Positions 8,337-15,728 of a stretch of DNA of 32,219 nucleotides are shown one piece after another; within the stretch, counting starts at the first letter, position 1; every line of letters starts with the position of its first letter. A program made the translations under genes and the position numbers. The notes under the pieces are model-generated. The model made no database searches. It saw nothing but the letters and a program-made list of their open reading frames with translations, and was not told the origin of the DNA. This stretch comes from an uncultured Saprospiraceae bacterium (GTDB lineage Bacteria; Bacteroidota; Bacteroidia; Chitinophagales; Saprospiraceae): NCBI GenBank assembly GCA_937951685.1, contig CALFBG010000371.1, forward strand, positions 1 to 32,219, written 5' to 3'.

Positions 8337-9494
8337 ATGAATTCAGAAAGTCCAGTACAGCAGTTTCTTGAAGCAATCAGTGAGAGCATTGAGGCCAAGC
8401 GTTTTGTGAAATTGAGTTTGAGTAAAGCCACTGCGAAGCAAAGCGACTTAAAAAATATCTACGCCCGGTGGATTGAGCTTAAGGGCGAAGCACAATTGTC
8501 TTTTACCTACCGATACACTACAAACGACCAAGTCAAGAATTATCCAATTGCGGAAGCACTCAAAATCTTAGCGAGTTACCTTGGAGATCAGTTTTTGCAA
8601 GCGCATCTCTTTACGACGGCGCAGGATCTTAGTTTGTTATTTAATAAAAAAAGAAAAGCCCGTTTATTGACCAAAGCAGCGACGCATCATGAAGTTGGGA
8701 CTCAAACCCACAACCGAGCGAAAAAAAGGAATATTGAGGCGCAAGCCAATCCGTATTTATACGAATTGGGAATCAGTGATCGAGATGGAAAGGTTTTAAA
8801 AAGAGGACAGAAGAAATTCAAACAGATCAATAAATACATTGAGCTTATTGAGCACGCAATTGAAGGATCAGGGTTACCGAATGATCCACACATTGTAGAT
8901 ATGGGCTCGGGAAAAGGATACCTTACCTTTGCCTTGTATGATTATTTGAAAAATCATCGGGAATATGCTCCAAAAATTACGGGCATTGAATTGCGCACAG
9001 GCTTAGTCGAATTTTGTCAGAATTTAGCGGAGAAAGTGGAATATGAGCAACTGCATTTTTTGGCAAAGGACATCAATGACTTTAAACCAGAGCGGATAGA
9101 TATGCTAATTGCTTTGCACGCCTGTGATATTGCAACGGATATTGCGATTGCGAAAGGAATTAAGGCGGGCGCAGCATTGATTATGGTGGCGCCGTGTTGT
9201 CACAAACAAATTCGCAAGCAATTAGACCGAAAAGATGCCTGGCAAGGGATACTACGGCACGGCATTTTGGCGGAACGGCAGGCGGAGTTAATTACGGATG
9301 GACTCCGTGCGTTACTCCTAGAAGCACATGGCTATCGCACAAAAGTGTTTGAATTTATTTCCTCGGAACATACGAGCAAAAACCTAATGATTGTTGGTAA
9401 AAAAGATCAACCGAATCTGGCTGCGAAAGCAAAAATTGCGGCGATCAAAGCTGAATTTGGTATTGCTTATCATCATTTAGAAACGCTACTCTAA
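8337..9494 (+). CDS. SAM-dependent methyltransferase, PF13679-like
   Basis: 385 aa from the ATG at 8337; an in-frame TTG at 8301 would add 12 poorly coding residues and I reject it. Residues about 1-135 form an N-terminal domain of unknown type with basic stretches (FNKKRKARLLTKAATHHEVGTQTHNRAKKRN). The Rossmann core starts at 186: IVDMGSGKGYLTFALYDYL is motif I (SAM binding), TGIELR (215-220) is motif II, DMLIALHACDIATDIAI follows, and VAPCCHKQ (284-291) is the conserved post-motif. The LHACD plus PCCHK signature is that of the METTL25/RRNAD1-type Methyltransf_32 group (PF13679). The substrate is unknown; RNA or a ribosomal protein is plausible from the eukaryotic relatives. It ends 6 bases from the end of convergent rsmG. 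Confidence 0.8.
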   Translation: MNSESPVQQFLEAISESIEAKRFVKLSLSKATAKQSDLKNIYARWIELKGEAQLSFTYRYTTNDQVKNYPIAEALKILASYLGDQFLQAHLFTTAQDLSLLFNKKRKARLLTKAATHHEVGTQTHNRAKKRNIEAQANPYLYELGISDRDGKVLKRGQKKFKQINKYIELIEHAIEGSGLPNDPHIVDMGSGKGYLTFALYDYLKNHREYAPKITGIELRTGLVEFCQNLAEKVEYEQLHFLAKDINDFKPERIDMLIALHACDIATDIAIAKGIKAGAALIMVAPCCHKQIRKQLDRKDAWQGILRHGILAERQAELITDGLRALLLEAHGYRTKVFEFISSEHTSKNLMIVGKKDQPNLAAKAKIAAIKAEFGIAYHHLETLL

Positions 9495-9500
9495 GGGGGC

Positions 9501-10127
9501 TTATCCTTGCACGTAAATCAGCTGCTTCGTTTCAAAAAACTCCTCTTCAAAAAAGCCTGCCAAAGGATACTGTTCGATGTATTCTCGGTTTTTGCGAGCT
9601 TTGATTTCTTCAGAGACATCTCCTCCTTTGAGCGTTAGAAGTCCGTTGGGAAGCGGGTGCTTTTGTTTATTCTTAATGAGTGGAAAACTCCAATTACAAA
9701 GTTTATCTAAGCTTGCTACGGCGCGACAAACCACGAAGTCAAAATGGTGCTTTACTTCTTCTGCGCGGATTTGTTTGGCAATGACATTTTTGAGACCGAG
9801 GGCCGTTTTAACTTCTTGCACGACGGTAATTTTTTTGCGGGTGCCATCAATTAGTGTAAAACTAACTTCGGGCATTACGATGGCGAGTGGAATACCGGGA
9901 AATCCTCCTCCGGTACCAATATCAAGAATTTCTGCTTGGGGCAAAAACTGAACGACTTTATAAATTGCTAAGGCGTGTAAGACGTGCCGCTCGTAGAGAT
10001 TGTCAATATCTTTGCGAGAGATAACGTTGATCTTTTCGTTCCATGCTCGGTAAAGCGCGCCAAGTTGGGCAAGTTGATCGAATTGCGTCTGAGGTAAATC
10101 AGGGAAATACTTCTGGATAATCTCCAT
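9501..10127 (-). CDS. rsmG: 16S rRNA (guanine-527-N7)-methyltransferase RsmG
   Basis: 208 aa from the ATG at 10127 (MEIIQKYFPD). An upstream in-frame ATG at 10160 would add MFFPQGFKIND, which is not typical of the family. Seen: WNEKINVISRKDIDNLYERHVLHALAI (29-55), the hallmark RsmG helix; the SAM-binding ILDIGTGGGFPGIPLAI (67-83); LIDGTRKKI (92-100); and FVVCRAVASLDKL (131-143). It methylates G527 in the 530 loop of 16S rRNA; in other bacteria loss gives low-level streptomycin resistance. It is a cytoplasmic, single-gene unit following the terminator of the lpxK-sigma operon. Confidence 0.95.
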   Translation of the reverse strand: MEIIQKYFPDLPQTQFDQLAQLGALYRAWNEKINVISRKDIDNLYERHVLHALAIYKVVQFLPQAEILDIGTGGGFPGIPLAIVMPEVSFTLIDGTRKKITVVQEVKTALGLKNVIAKQIRAEEVKHHFDFVVCRAVASLDKLCNWSFPLIKNKQKHPLPNGLLTLKGGDVSEEIKARKNREYIEQYPLAGFFEEEFFETKQLIYVQG

Positions 10128-10195
10128 GTCATTAATTTTGAAGCCTTGAGGGAAAAACAACCAAAAATGTGCTTTAAACCTATTTGCAACGAGCG

Positions 10196-10242
10196 ATAAA
10201 AATATTGAGCTTCCCTATTCAACGATAAGGAAGCTCAATATT
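10196..10242 (-). terminator. Terminator after the ECF sigma gene
   Basis: Perfect 14-bp inverted repeat, AATATTGAGCTTCC (10201-10214) and GGAAGCTCAATATT (10229-10242). Reading the minus strand, the stem runs into TTTTTATC. It separates the lpxK-acyltransferase-GT2-sigma operon from rsmG. Confidence 0.85.
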
Positions 10243-10298
10243 AAGAAAGTACGAGGAGATAATAAAATATACCAGCAGGAATATCAAATACAAGTGTA

Positions 10299-10988
10299 TT
10301 AAGCTTGATTACCAGCTTGGCGTTTCAATTTTGCACGTCGTTGTTTTTCTGACCATTTGACGGTGGTTTCTAAGTGAGCCTTAGCGTTGGGACTTTGCAA
10401 AAGATTGTATAAAATTTCTTTGGCGCGAAAAAGCTGTGCTTTTACGGTACCTAATGGAATATCTAGTTCTCGCGCGATTTCGTCGTAACTCAATTCTTCG
10501 AAAAAACGAAGTTCGATCATCAAACGATACTTATGGCTTAATTTGCCAAGTACGTTGCGCATTAGTTTTACTTTTTGGCGACGAATAAATTGTTCTTCTG
10601 GATCTAGGGAACTAGATTTTAAGTTAGAGGAATAATCATTGGTGCCACCTTGTTCGATTGGGTCATCAATTGATAGTAAGTTGAGCCTTTTCTTACGGAT
10701 GTAATCAATACAATTATTGATTGCAATTTTAAATAACCAAGTGCTGAACGCATAATTAGGTGCATAACTTGGTAGCTTGTTAAAAGCTTTGCCGAAAGCT
10801 TCTAAAGTAAGATCATCGGCATCTTCTCTATTGTTAACCATCTTTAACATCATGTGAAAAATGGAATTCCGGTAACGCTCCATCAGTACCGCATACGACT
10901 TTTGATTGCCATCGATTGCGGATAATACGAATTCGTAATCTTCTTGAGCACGAGAAGAGAGGGTCTTTGTTTTTGTTTTTACGTCCAT
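10299..10988 (-). CDS. ECF-type RNA polymerase sigma-70 family factor
   Basis: 229 aa. Region 2 spans about 32-102 (LMERYRNSIFHMMLKM, NREDADDLTLEAFGKAF, FSTWLFKIAINNCIDYIRKKR), and region 4 about 141-197 (LGKLSHKYRLMIELRFFEELSYDEIARELDIPLGTVKAQLFRAKEIL), with the helix-turn-helix. There is no region 3 and no region 1.1, as in ECF factors. The linker between the domains (103-140) is longer than usual, and a basic C-terminal tail (208-229) follows. The ATG overlaps the end of the GT2 gene by 10 bases, so the two are translationally linked. No anti-sigma (FecR-like or zinc-binding) gene adjoins it. Target genes are unknown; the operon suggests envelope or lipopolysaccharide control, which is inference. 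Confidence 0.9.
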   Translation of the reverse strand: MDVKTKTKTLSSRAQEDYEFVLSAIDGNQKSYAVLMERYRNSIFHMMLKMVNNREDADDLTLEAFGKAFNKLPSYAPNYAFSTWLFKIAINNCIDYIRKKRLNLLSIDDPIEQGGTNDYSSNLKSSSLDPEEQFIRRQKVKLMRNVLGKLSHKYRLMIELRFFEELSYDEIARELDIPLGTVKAQLFRAKEILYNLLQSPNAKAHLETTVKWSEKQRRAKLKRQAGNQA

Positions 10989-12097
10989 GAATCAGTTTTA
11001 CCTATAAGTGATACGGGAGCGAAGATAATGTAGTAAGCAAGGTAAGCAACATCTAGAAAAGGAATCCAAAGCAATAAGTTTCGTTCCTGAAACCTTTTCA
11101 AAATGGCTGCGTATACGATTAAGATTACTACCATTCGCACAACATATATTAAAAATACAAATATCGTGCTAAACTTTGCCAAGAGCAATATTATTCCTCC
11201 TGTATAGTGAAAAAAGTGACTAATTGCGAGTACTGCTAAGAGACTTTTGTGGACAAACTTGTAATGAATGCCCGTCGTAAAATGGCGTGTTTTCTGCCTG
11301 TAATAGGCGTGCCAGCTACGTTTTGGCTCCGAGTACATAAAAGTTTTCGGTAAAATTGTGATTGCCGTATTATTTTTATTGGCAACTTGGTTAATAAATA
11401 GATCATCATCTCCAGAAACAACGTGTCGGTGCGCTTGAAAACCATCGACTTGCTGAAATAATTGTTTCTGATAAATTAAATTCCTGCCAACGCCCATGTA
11501 AGGCAATTTCGCTAATGCAAAAGAGAAATATTGAATCGCCGTATAAACGGTCTCAAAACGAATTAAGCGATTCAGCATTCCTGGATAGTAGCGATAAGGG
11601 CTGTAACCCAAACCAATTGCTTTAGTATCATCGAGTAAAGCCTGCATTGTTGAAAGCCATTCCAAACTATTGGGATAACAATCGGCATCAGTAAGTAATA
11701 GTACTTTATTTTTTGCAGCGGCAATACCTTTTGCGAGCGCCGCTTTCTTACCTATATTGTTATTTAACTTATTATAATTATCTATAATACGTAAGGTCGG
11801 GTTTTTTCTTTGAAAATCCAATAGAATGCTAGCGGTTTCATCGGTCGAACCATCGTCAACGACGATAACTTCGAAGGAGTGGTAGCTTTGGTTGAGAATC
11901 CGTGGTAAATTTTGAGATAAATTTTTTGCCTCATTTTTTGCGCAGATGATGATGGAGACGGCGGGTGGTTCTTTTTTAGGTTTTGCGTGGCTAATCGGAA
12001 TTTTGAAAAATGCTAGTCGGGCAAAGAGCAAAAGCCAGAAAGAGAGTTGGATAGCGCTGGCGAGTAAAAATGTATAGTAAAGAAGGCTTAAGAGCAT
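10979..12097 (-). CDS. Membrane-bound family 2 glycosyltransferase
   Basis: 372 aa. One N-terminal membrane helix (about 4-30) is followed by a GT-A catalytic domain: VSIIICAKNEAKNL (48-60), VVDDGSTDE (80-87), the metal site LLTDADC (134-140), VSGDDDLF (227-234, the acceptor/base region) and YYRQKTRHF (265-273), similar to the QxxRW motif of processive synthases. Two to three membrane helices close the protein (about 285-335 and 345-365). It transfers a sugar from an NDP donor to a lipid or polysaccharide at the inner membrane; which sugar cannot be read. It lies 29 bases after the acyltransferase gene and overlaps the sigma gene, in an lpxK operon, so a lipid A, O-antigen or glycolipid substrate is plausible. 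Confidence 0.88.
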   Translation of the reverse strand: MLLSLLYYTFLLASAIQLSFWLLLFARLAFFKIPISHAKPKKEPPAVSIIICAKNEAKNLSQNLPRILNQSYHSFEVIVVDDGSTDETASILLDFQRKNPTLRIIDNYNKLNNNIGKKAALAKGIAAAKNKVLLLTDADCYPNSLEWLSTMQALLDDTKAIGLGYSPYRYYPGMLNRLIRFETVYTAIQYFSFALAKLPYMGVGRNLIYQKQLFQQVDGFQAHRHVVSGDDDLFINQVANKNNTAITILPKTFMYSEPKRSWHAYYRQKTRHFTTGIHYKFVHKSLLAVLAISHFFHYTGGIILLLAKFSTIFVFLIYVVRMVVILIVYAAILKRFQERNLLLWIPFLDVAYLAYYIIFAPVSLIGKTDSWT

Positions 12098-12126
12098 TTG
12101 GGTAAATTTTAAAACAACTTCACTAT

Positions 12127-13437
12127 TTACAAATTAATGGTCTTTTTAATTTGTGTTCGGTACGTCTGTAATGCTTTGATTTGTGTTGCGTGGCTCGTTG
12201 CTTTAGTTTTTAATTTAAAAATAGCGAGCTCTTCTTTTAGCCGGAGATGATAGGTCCAAGCGAACAATCCTAAAGGAATCAAGCTGAAGAGATAAATCAA
12301 ACTCCACCAAGCGTTTTGGGTAAAGTGGTATACGAGACCAGTCTGTACGCTGTAGAAAAAAGCCAAAGTAAAAATTCCTCCAATGGATTTAATGGTAGAA
12401 CTGTAACCGATGTATAGTTTCATTTTCCGGTTAAGCCAGGCGGGAAGATAGCAGACTAAGTAATTATTGATCCAGCCCCATAAGAAAGGTAAAAAACCAA
12501 TCAGGTACAATATTGCTTTTACAAAAAGACTTTGTGACTTTGTGATTTGTGATAAACTGTAGTCATCCGTTTTTAACTTTGCGAGCCCTTCGTAGTATGC
12601 CTTTAGCTGCGTAAAAAGTTGATCGGATTGTTGTGTAGACTGCTTTTCTATTTCGCGTAAGCGAGCGAGTAATTTTTTGGAACGAAAAAAGGCTTCCTTG
12701 AAACTGATGGGATCATCGCTTTGGGCAATGATTTCTATTTGTGAGAGCAAAGCTTCTTCTTGTTCATCCGTTGTATCAATGGTCAATTCGCTCAATGCTT
12801 GACCAACGGCGTTACTTAAGGCTTGGGCTGCGGAGAAATGATCTGCTTTATCTTGGGTTTGAAAATCAGCAACGGAAATGGGGTTTCCAACGTTGAGGAG
12901 CACGGGACGTCTGAATTTGGTTGGATTGTCATAGTTGAGTCCAACGGGAAGAATTTTTAGTCCGAGTTGATAATTATTATGCCGTTCTGCACTGAGTGCA
13001 ATACGTGCTGCGCCCGTTTTCATTTTACGAATATGTCGTTCTACTCTACTCGTACCTTCCGGCGCGATGTATAAACAGCCACCTTGTCGTAAAAAAGCAT
13101 CACAAGCCGCAAAAGCTTTCTCATTGCTAATCTTACCGCCTTTGACATCTTGTGGTCGTTCAATTTTAATACAATAGAAAGTGCTAAAAAACCAATTGGT
13201 AATTGGAGTGGCAAACAAACCGGCATTAACTAAGAAGTGTACGATCCGATGATCGACCTTTGCGGCTACGTGGAGTGGATCGTGTAAGGTATTGGGGTGA
13301 TTAGAAACTAAAATACAAGGATAGTCTATCTTCAAATTCTCTTGGTTGAGGATCGTTTTTTTGCTGTAAAATAAACGAAAAATCGTCAGCGTAAGTAGTC
13401 TTACGGAATGATAGAATAAGTATAAAAAAGCTTTCAA
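12127..13437 (-). CDS. PlsC-like lysophospholipid/glycerol-phosphate acyltransferase with C-terminal membrane domain
   Basis: 436 aa. The N-terminal 230 residues carry the acyltransferase fold: VSNHPNTLHDPL (44-55) with the His/Asp pair, FYCIKIERP (87-95), IAPEGTSRVERHIRKMKTGAARIAL (124-148), where EGTS binds the phosphate, and LPVGLNYD (163-170). The His47 to Asp53 spacing is HX5D rather than the textbook HX4D; I believe this variant is usual in this Bacteroidota subfamily. Residues 215-300 form a charged helical stretch, and two strong membrane segments follow (about 308-335 and 350-395), then a basic tail. It likely acylates glycerol-3-phosphate, a lysophospholipid or a lipid A-type acceptor. 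It lies 18 bases after lpxK, in the same operon. Confidence 0.82.
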   Translation of the reverse strand: MKAFLYLFYHSVRLLTLTIFRLFYSKKTILNQENLKIDYPCILVSNHPNTLHDPLHVAAKVDHRIVHFLVNAGLFATPITNWFFSTFYCIKIERPQDVKGGKISNEKAFAACDAFLRQGGCLYIAPEGTSRVERHIRKMKTGAARIALSAERHNNYQLGLKILPVGLNYDNPTKFRRPVLLNVGNPISVADFQTQDKADHFSAAQALSNAVGQALSELTIDTTDEQEEALLSQIEIIAQSDDPISFKEAFFRSKKLLARLREIEKQSTQQSDQLFTQLKAYYEGLAKLKTDDYSLSQITKSQSLFVKAILYLIGFLPFLWGWINNYLVCYLPAWLNRKMKLYIGYSSTIKSIGGIFTLAFFYSVQTGLVYHFTQNAWWSLIYLFSLIPLGLFAWTYHLRLKEELAIFKLKTKATSHATQIKALQTYRTQIKKTINL

Positions 13438-13455
13438 ATCTTTTTTTTTAAGGTA

Positions 13456-14523
13456 TTAAGCTCGAAAATTTAAGAGAAAATTTTTCACATCTTGATCAAA
13501 GGTATTGCCTTCCCCAAAATGAAAATCAACCTCAATGGGCAAAACGAAGATGGGAAGTTGGTGTTCCTGAATAAATTTACGGTGCAATTCTAGGCGCATC
13601 GCATCTTTTTCTGTGGTTAGAATTATTTTCTGTTTGAAAGGCATCTTGTCATAGCTGTTTTTCAAATTAGAAACTTCATAATTGCTAAAGTAATGATGAT
13701 CTTCGTAAGCCAGTACTTTTACACTATTGCATTCTTCTTCCAAGTAATCCAATAAATAATCGGTGCGCGCAATGGCACAAATTAAAAGCAAGTCCATTTC
13801 TTCACTGAGCTGAATACGTTCCTCTGGTTGAAAAAGACGATAGGCTTGTTGATATTTATAATAAGTGAAAAATATTCTTTGGTGTGGATACGGTTTTATC
13901 TGTGCAATGAATTTTTTTTTCTCCGCTTTCGATAAAACGGGTGGACATTTAGAGATGATGATAATGTCAGCTCTACGGTAAGCGGACCGCCATTCGCGTA
14001 ATCTGCCCGATGGTAACAAGTAGTCTTTGGTAAAAGGACTAGCGTATTCTGTTAGTAAAATATTTAAACCGGGTTTGATGGACCGATGTTGATACGCATC
14101 ATCCAACAAAATAACCTGCGTAGTCGGCTGGTTTTTCATGATTTCTGGAATCGCAAAAATACGATCTTCTGCCACGGAGATTAATACTTCTGGAAACTTT
14201 CGTTTGAACTGTAAAGGTTCATCTCCGACAATATCTGCGGAACCTTCGGGAGAGACCAACAAAAAGCCCTTGGTTTTTCTTTTGTAACCTCTACTTAGCG
14301 TTGCAACGTCTAAATACGGCTTTAGGCAACGAATCAAGTATTCGATGTGTGGACTTTTGCCCGCTCCACCTACGGAAAGATTACCGACAGAAATAATGGG
14401 AATATCAAACTCAATCCCTTTTAAATAGCCTTTACGATAAAAAAAATCGCGCAAACTAATCCCTAGTCCATAGAGCATGGAAAAAGGTGCTAATAATATT
14501 TTGACAAGGACATTTTGTATCAT
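13456..14523 (-). CDS. lpxK: Tetraacyldisaccharide 4'-kinase LpxK
   Basis: 355 aa. It adds the 4'-phosphate to the lipid A precursor on the cytoplasmic face of the inner membrane using ATP. Seen: an N-terminal hydrophobic helix (4-22) and basic segment that anchors the enzyme; ISVGNLSVGGAGKSPH (44-59), the Walker A-like loop (GGAGKS instead of the commoner GGTGKT); TLSRGYKRKTKG (75-85); GDEPLQF (100-106); VILLDDAYQHRSI (137-149), with the Asp-Asp...Gln-His catalytic signature; and LLPSGRLREWRSAYRRAD (169-186). The length is normal. It is the first gene of the four-gene lpxK, acyltransferase, GT2, sigma operon and is preceded by a long regulatory gap with several inverted repeats. Confidence 0.95.
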   Translation of the reverse strand: MIQNVLVKILLAPFSMLYGLGISLRDFFYRKGYLKGIEFDIPIISVGNLSVGGAGKSPHIEYLIRCLKPYLDVATLSRGYKRKTKGFLLVSPEGSADIVGDEPLQFKRKFPEVLISVAEDRIFAIPEIMKNQPTTQVILLDDAYQHRSIKPGLNILLTEYASPFTKDYLLPSGRLREWRSAYRRADIIIISKCPPVLSKAEKKKFIAQIKPYPHQRIFFTYYKYQQAYRLFQPEERIQLSEEMDLLLICAIARTDYLLDYLEEECNSVKVLAYEDHHYFSNYEVSNLKNSYDKMPFKQKIILTTEKDAMRLELHRKFIQEHQLPIFVLPIEVDFHFGEGNTFDQDVKNFLLNFRA

Positions 14524-14859
14524 AATGAAGTAGAACTACTTACTGCAAATAAACAAATGTAAATAAGAGAATGCTTAAAAAGCATTAATTATGTACCAAA
14601 AACAGTATTTCTAGTCAGAAATGCTAATTTTTTCGATAATCAGATTGATTGGAGCTTCCTAGTTATTAAAATGAATTGTCCTGATCAGGACGAGAAACAG
14701 GGGAAATACGAGGAAGGTATAGAACAAGAACTAGTATTTTCTATCTTTGGGGATGCTTTTACGGTTTCTTGCATTTAGAGGAGGAAGGGATAAGAAGTTT
14801 TTTAAAGAATTGTTCAACTAAATCTAGCTCAAGAAACAACAATCAAAAGAAATTATTTT
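14524..14859. other. Divergent regulatory gap between lpxK and the nucleotidyltransferase
   Basis: 336 bases with no gene. It is AT-rich and must hold promoters for both directions. It contains three perfect inverted repeats: AAGTAG-AA-CTACTT (14528-14541), AATGCTT-AAA-AAGCATT (14570-14586) and the uninterrupted palindrome GTCCTGATCAGGAC (14678-14691). A TATCTTTG at 14742-14749 matches the Bacteroidota -7 box on the plus strand, and CAAATGTA (about 14554-14561) matches it on the minus strand for lpxK; neither has a clear -33 box. Confidence 0.6.
14678..14691. promoter_or_regulatory. Perfect 14-bp palindrome, candidate operator
   Basis: GTCCTGATCAGGAC is an exact palindrome with no spacer, the shape expected for a site bound by a symmetric dimer. 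It lies about 50 bases before a TATCTTTG -7-like element on the plus strand. No regulator gene is adjacent, so the binding protein is unknown. Confidence 0.4.
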
Positions 14860-15594
14860 ATGAAAGCGATGATTCTTGCGGCGGGCTTGGGTACCCGACT
14901 TCGCCCAAAAACTAATACGATCCCTAAAGCACTGGTAGAAGTGAATGAAATGACCTTGCTAGAAATCGTTATTCGTCGCTTAAAATACTTTGGTTGCACG
15001 AGTATCATTATTAATATACACCACTTTGGAGAAAAAGTGATTCAATTTTTGGAGCGTGCAAACTATTTTGATATTGATATTTCGATTTCAGACGAGCGTA
15101 GTAAGTTGTTAAATACGGGCGGTGGAATTAAGCAAGCCGCTTGGTTCTTTGAGGATGGATTGCCTTTTATCGTTTGCAATACCGATATTCTTTCGGATAT
15201 CGACCTACGAGCGATGTATGCTTCCCACTTAGCATCGGAAGCAATGGTAACGTTAGCGGTGCGTCAGCGAGAAACTTCTCGCTACTTGCTTTTTAACGCT
15301 GCACAAGTTTTACATGGTTGGCTCAATGTAAAATCAAAAGAAATGAAGCTTTCGCGAGCGGGAGCCACGAATCTAAAACTTTGGGCATTTAGTGGGATTC
15401 AAATTGTTGACCCAGCTATTTTCAAAGCGATGCCCAACGAAGATGCTTTTTCTATTATTGATGTCTATTTGGCCTTGTCCGCAACTCAACGCTTAATGGC
15501 TTATCCACACGATGAAGATCAATGGTTGGATGTCGGTACGCACGCACGATTGGAACAAGCGGGCGTATTGGTAGAAAGCTTGGCCTTAGCCTAA
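14860..15594 (+). CDS. Sugar-phosphate nucleotidyltransferase (MurU/RmlA-like)
   Basis: 244 aa. It transfers an NMP to a sugar 1-phosphate to make an NDP-sugar. Seen: MILAAGLGTRLRPKT (4-18), the GxGTRLRP nucleotide-binding loop; PKALVEV (22-28), with the conserved Lys; LNTGGGIKQA (84-93); and VCNTDILSDID (105-115), where NTD replaces the usual sugar-binding DxD metal site of related enzymes. DVGT (224-227) lies near the end. There is no C-terminal left-handed beta-helix, so it is a minimal-length member, close in size to MurU (N-acetylmuramate 1-phosphate uridylyltransferase). MurU normally works with the sugar kinase AmgK, which is not next to it here. Mannose- or glucose-1-phosphate are alternative substrates. 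Confidence 0.85.
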   Translation: MKAMILAAGLGTRLRPKTNTIPKALVEVNEMTLLEIVIRRLKYFGCTSIIINIHHFGEKVIQFLERANYFDIDISISDERSKLLNTGGGIKQAAWFFEDGLPFIVCNTDILSDIDLRAMYASHLASEAMVTLAVRQRETSRYLLFNAAQVLHGWLNVKSKEMKLSRAGATNLKLWAFSGIQIVDPAIFKAMPNEDAFSIIDVYLALSATQRLMAYPHDEDQWLDVGTHARLEQAGVLVESLALA

Positions 15595-15728
15595 AGTTAG
15601 AAACAAGTTCTCAGAGAAACCTATTTTGTCTAAACCATTTATAGGGGCATAACGTTTTGATTAGAGTTATTTTCGAATAGCTTCAGATTTATAAATAAAT
15701 ACTTCAAAGAAAATTACCCACAGCAACG

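Noticed and set aside
10128-10160. Longer RsmG start at 10160
   Set aside because: Adds MFFPQGFKIND, not a family feature; the ATG at 10127 gives the usual length.
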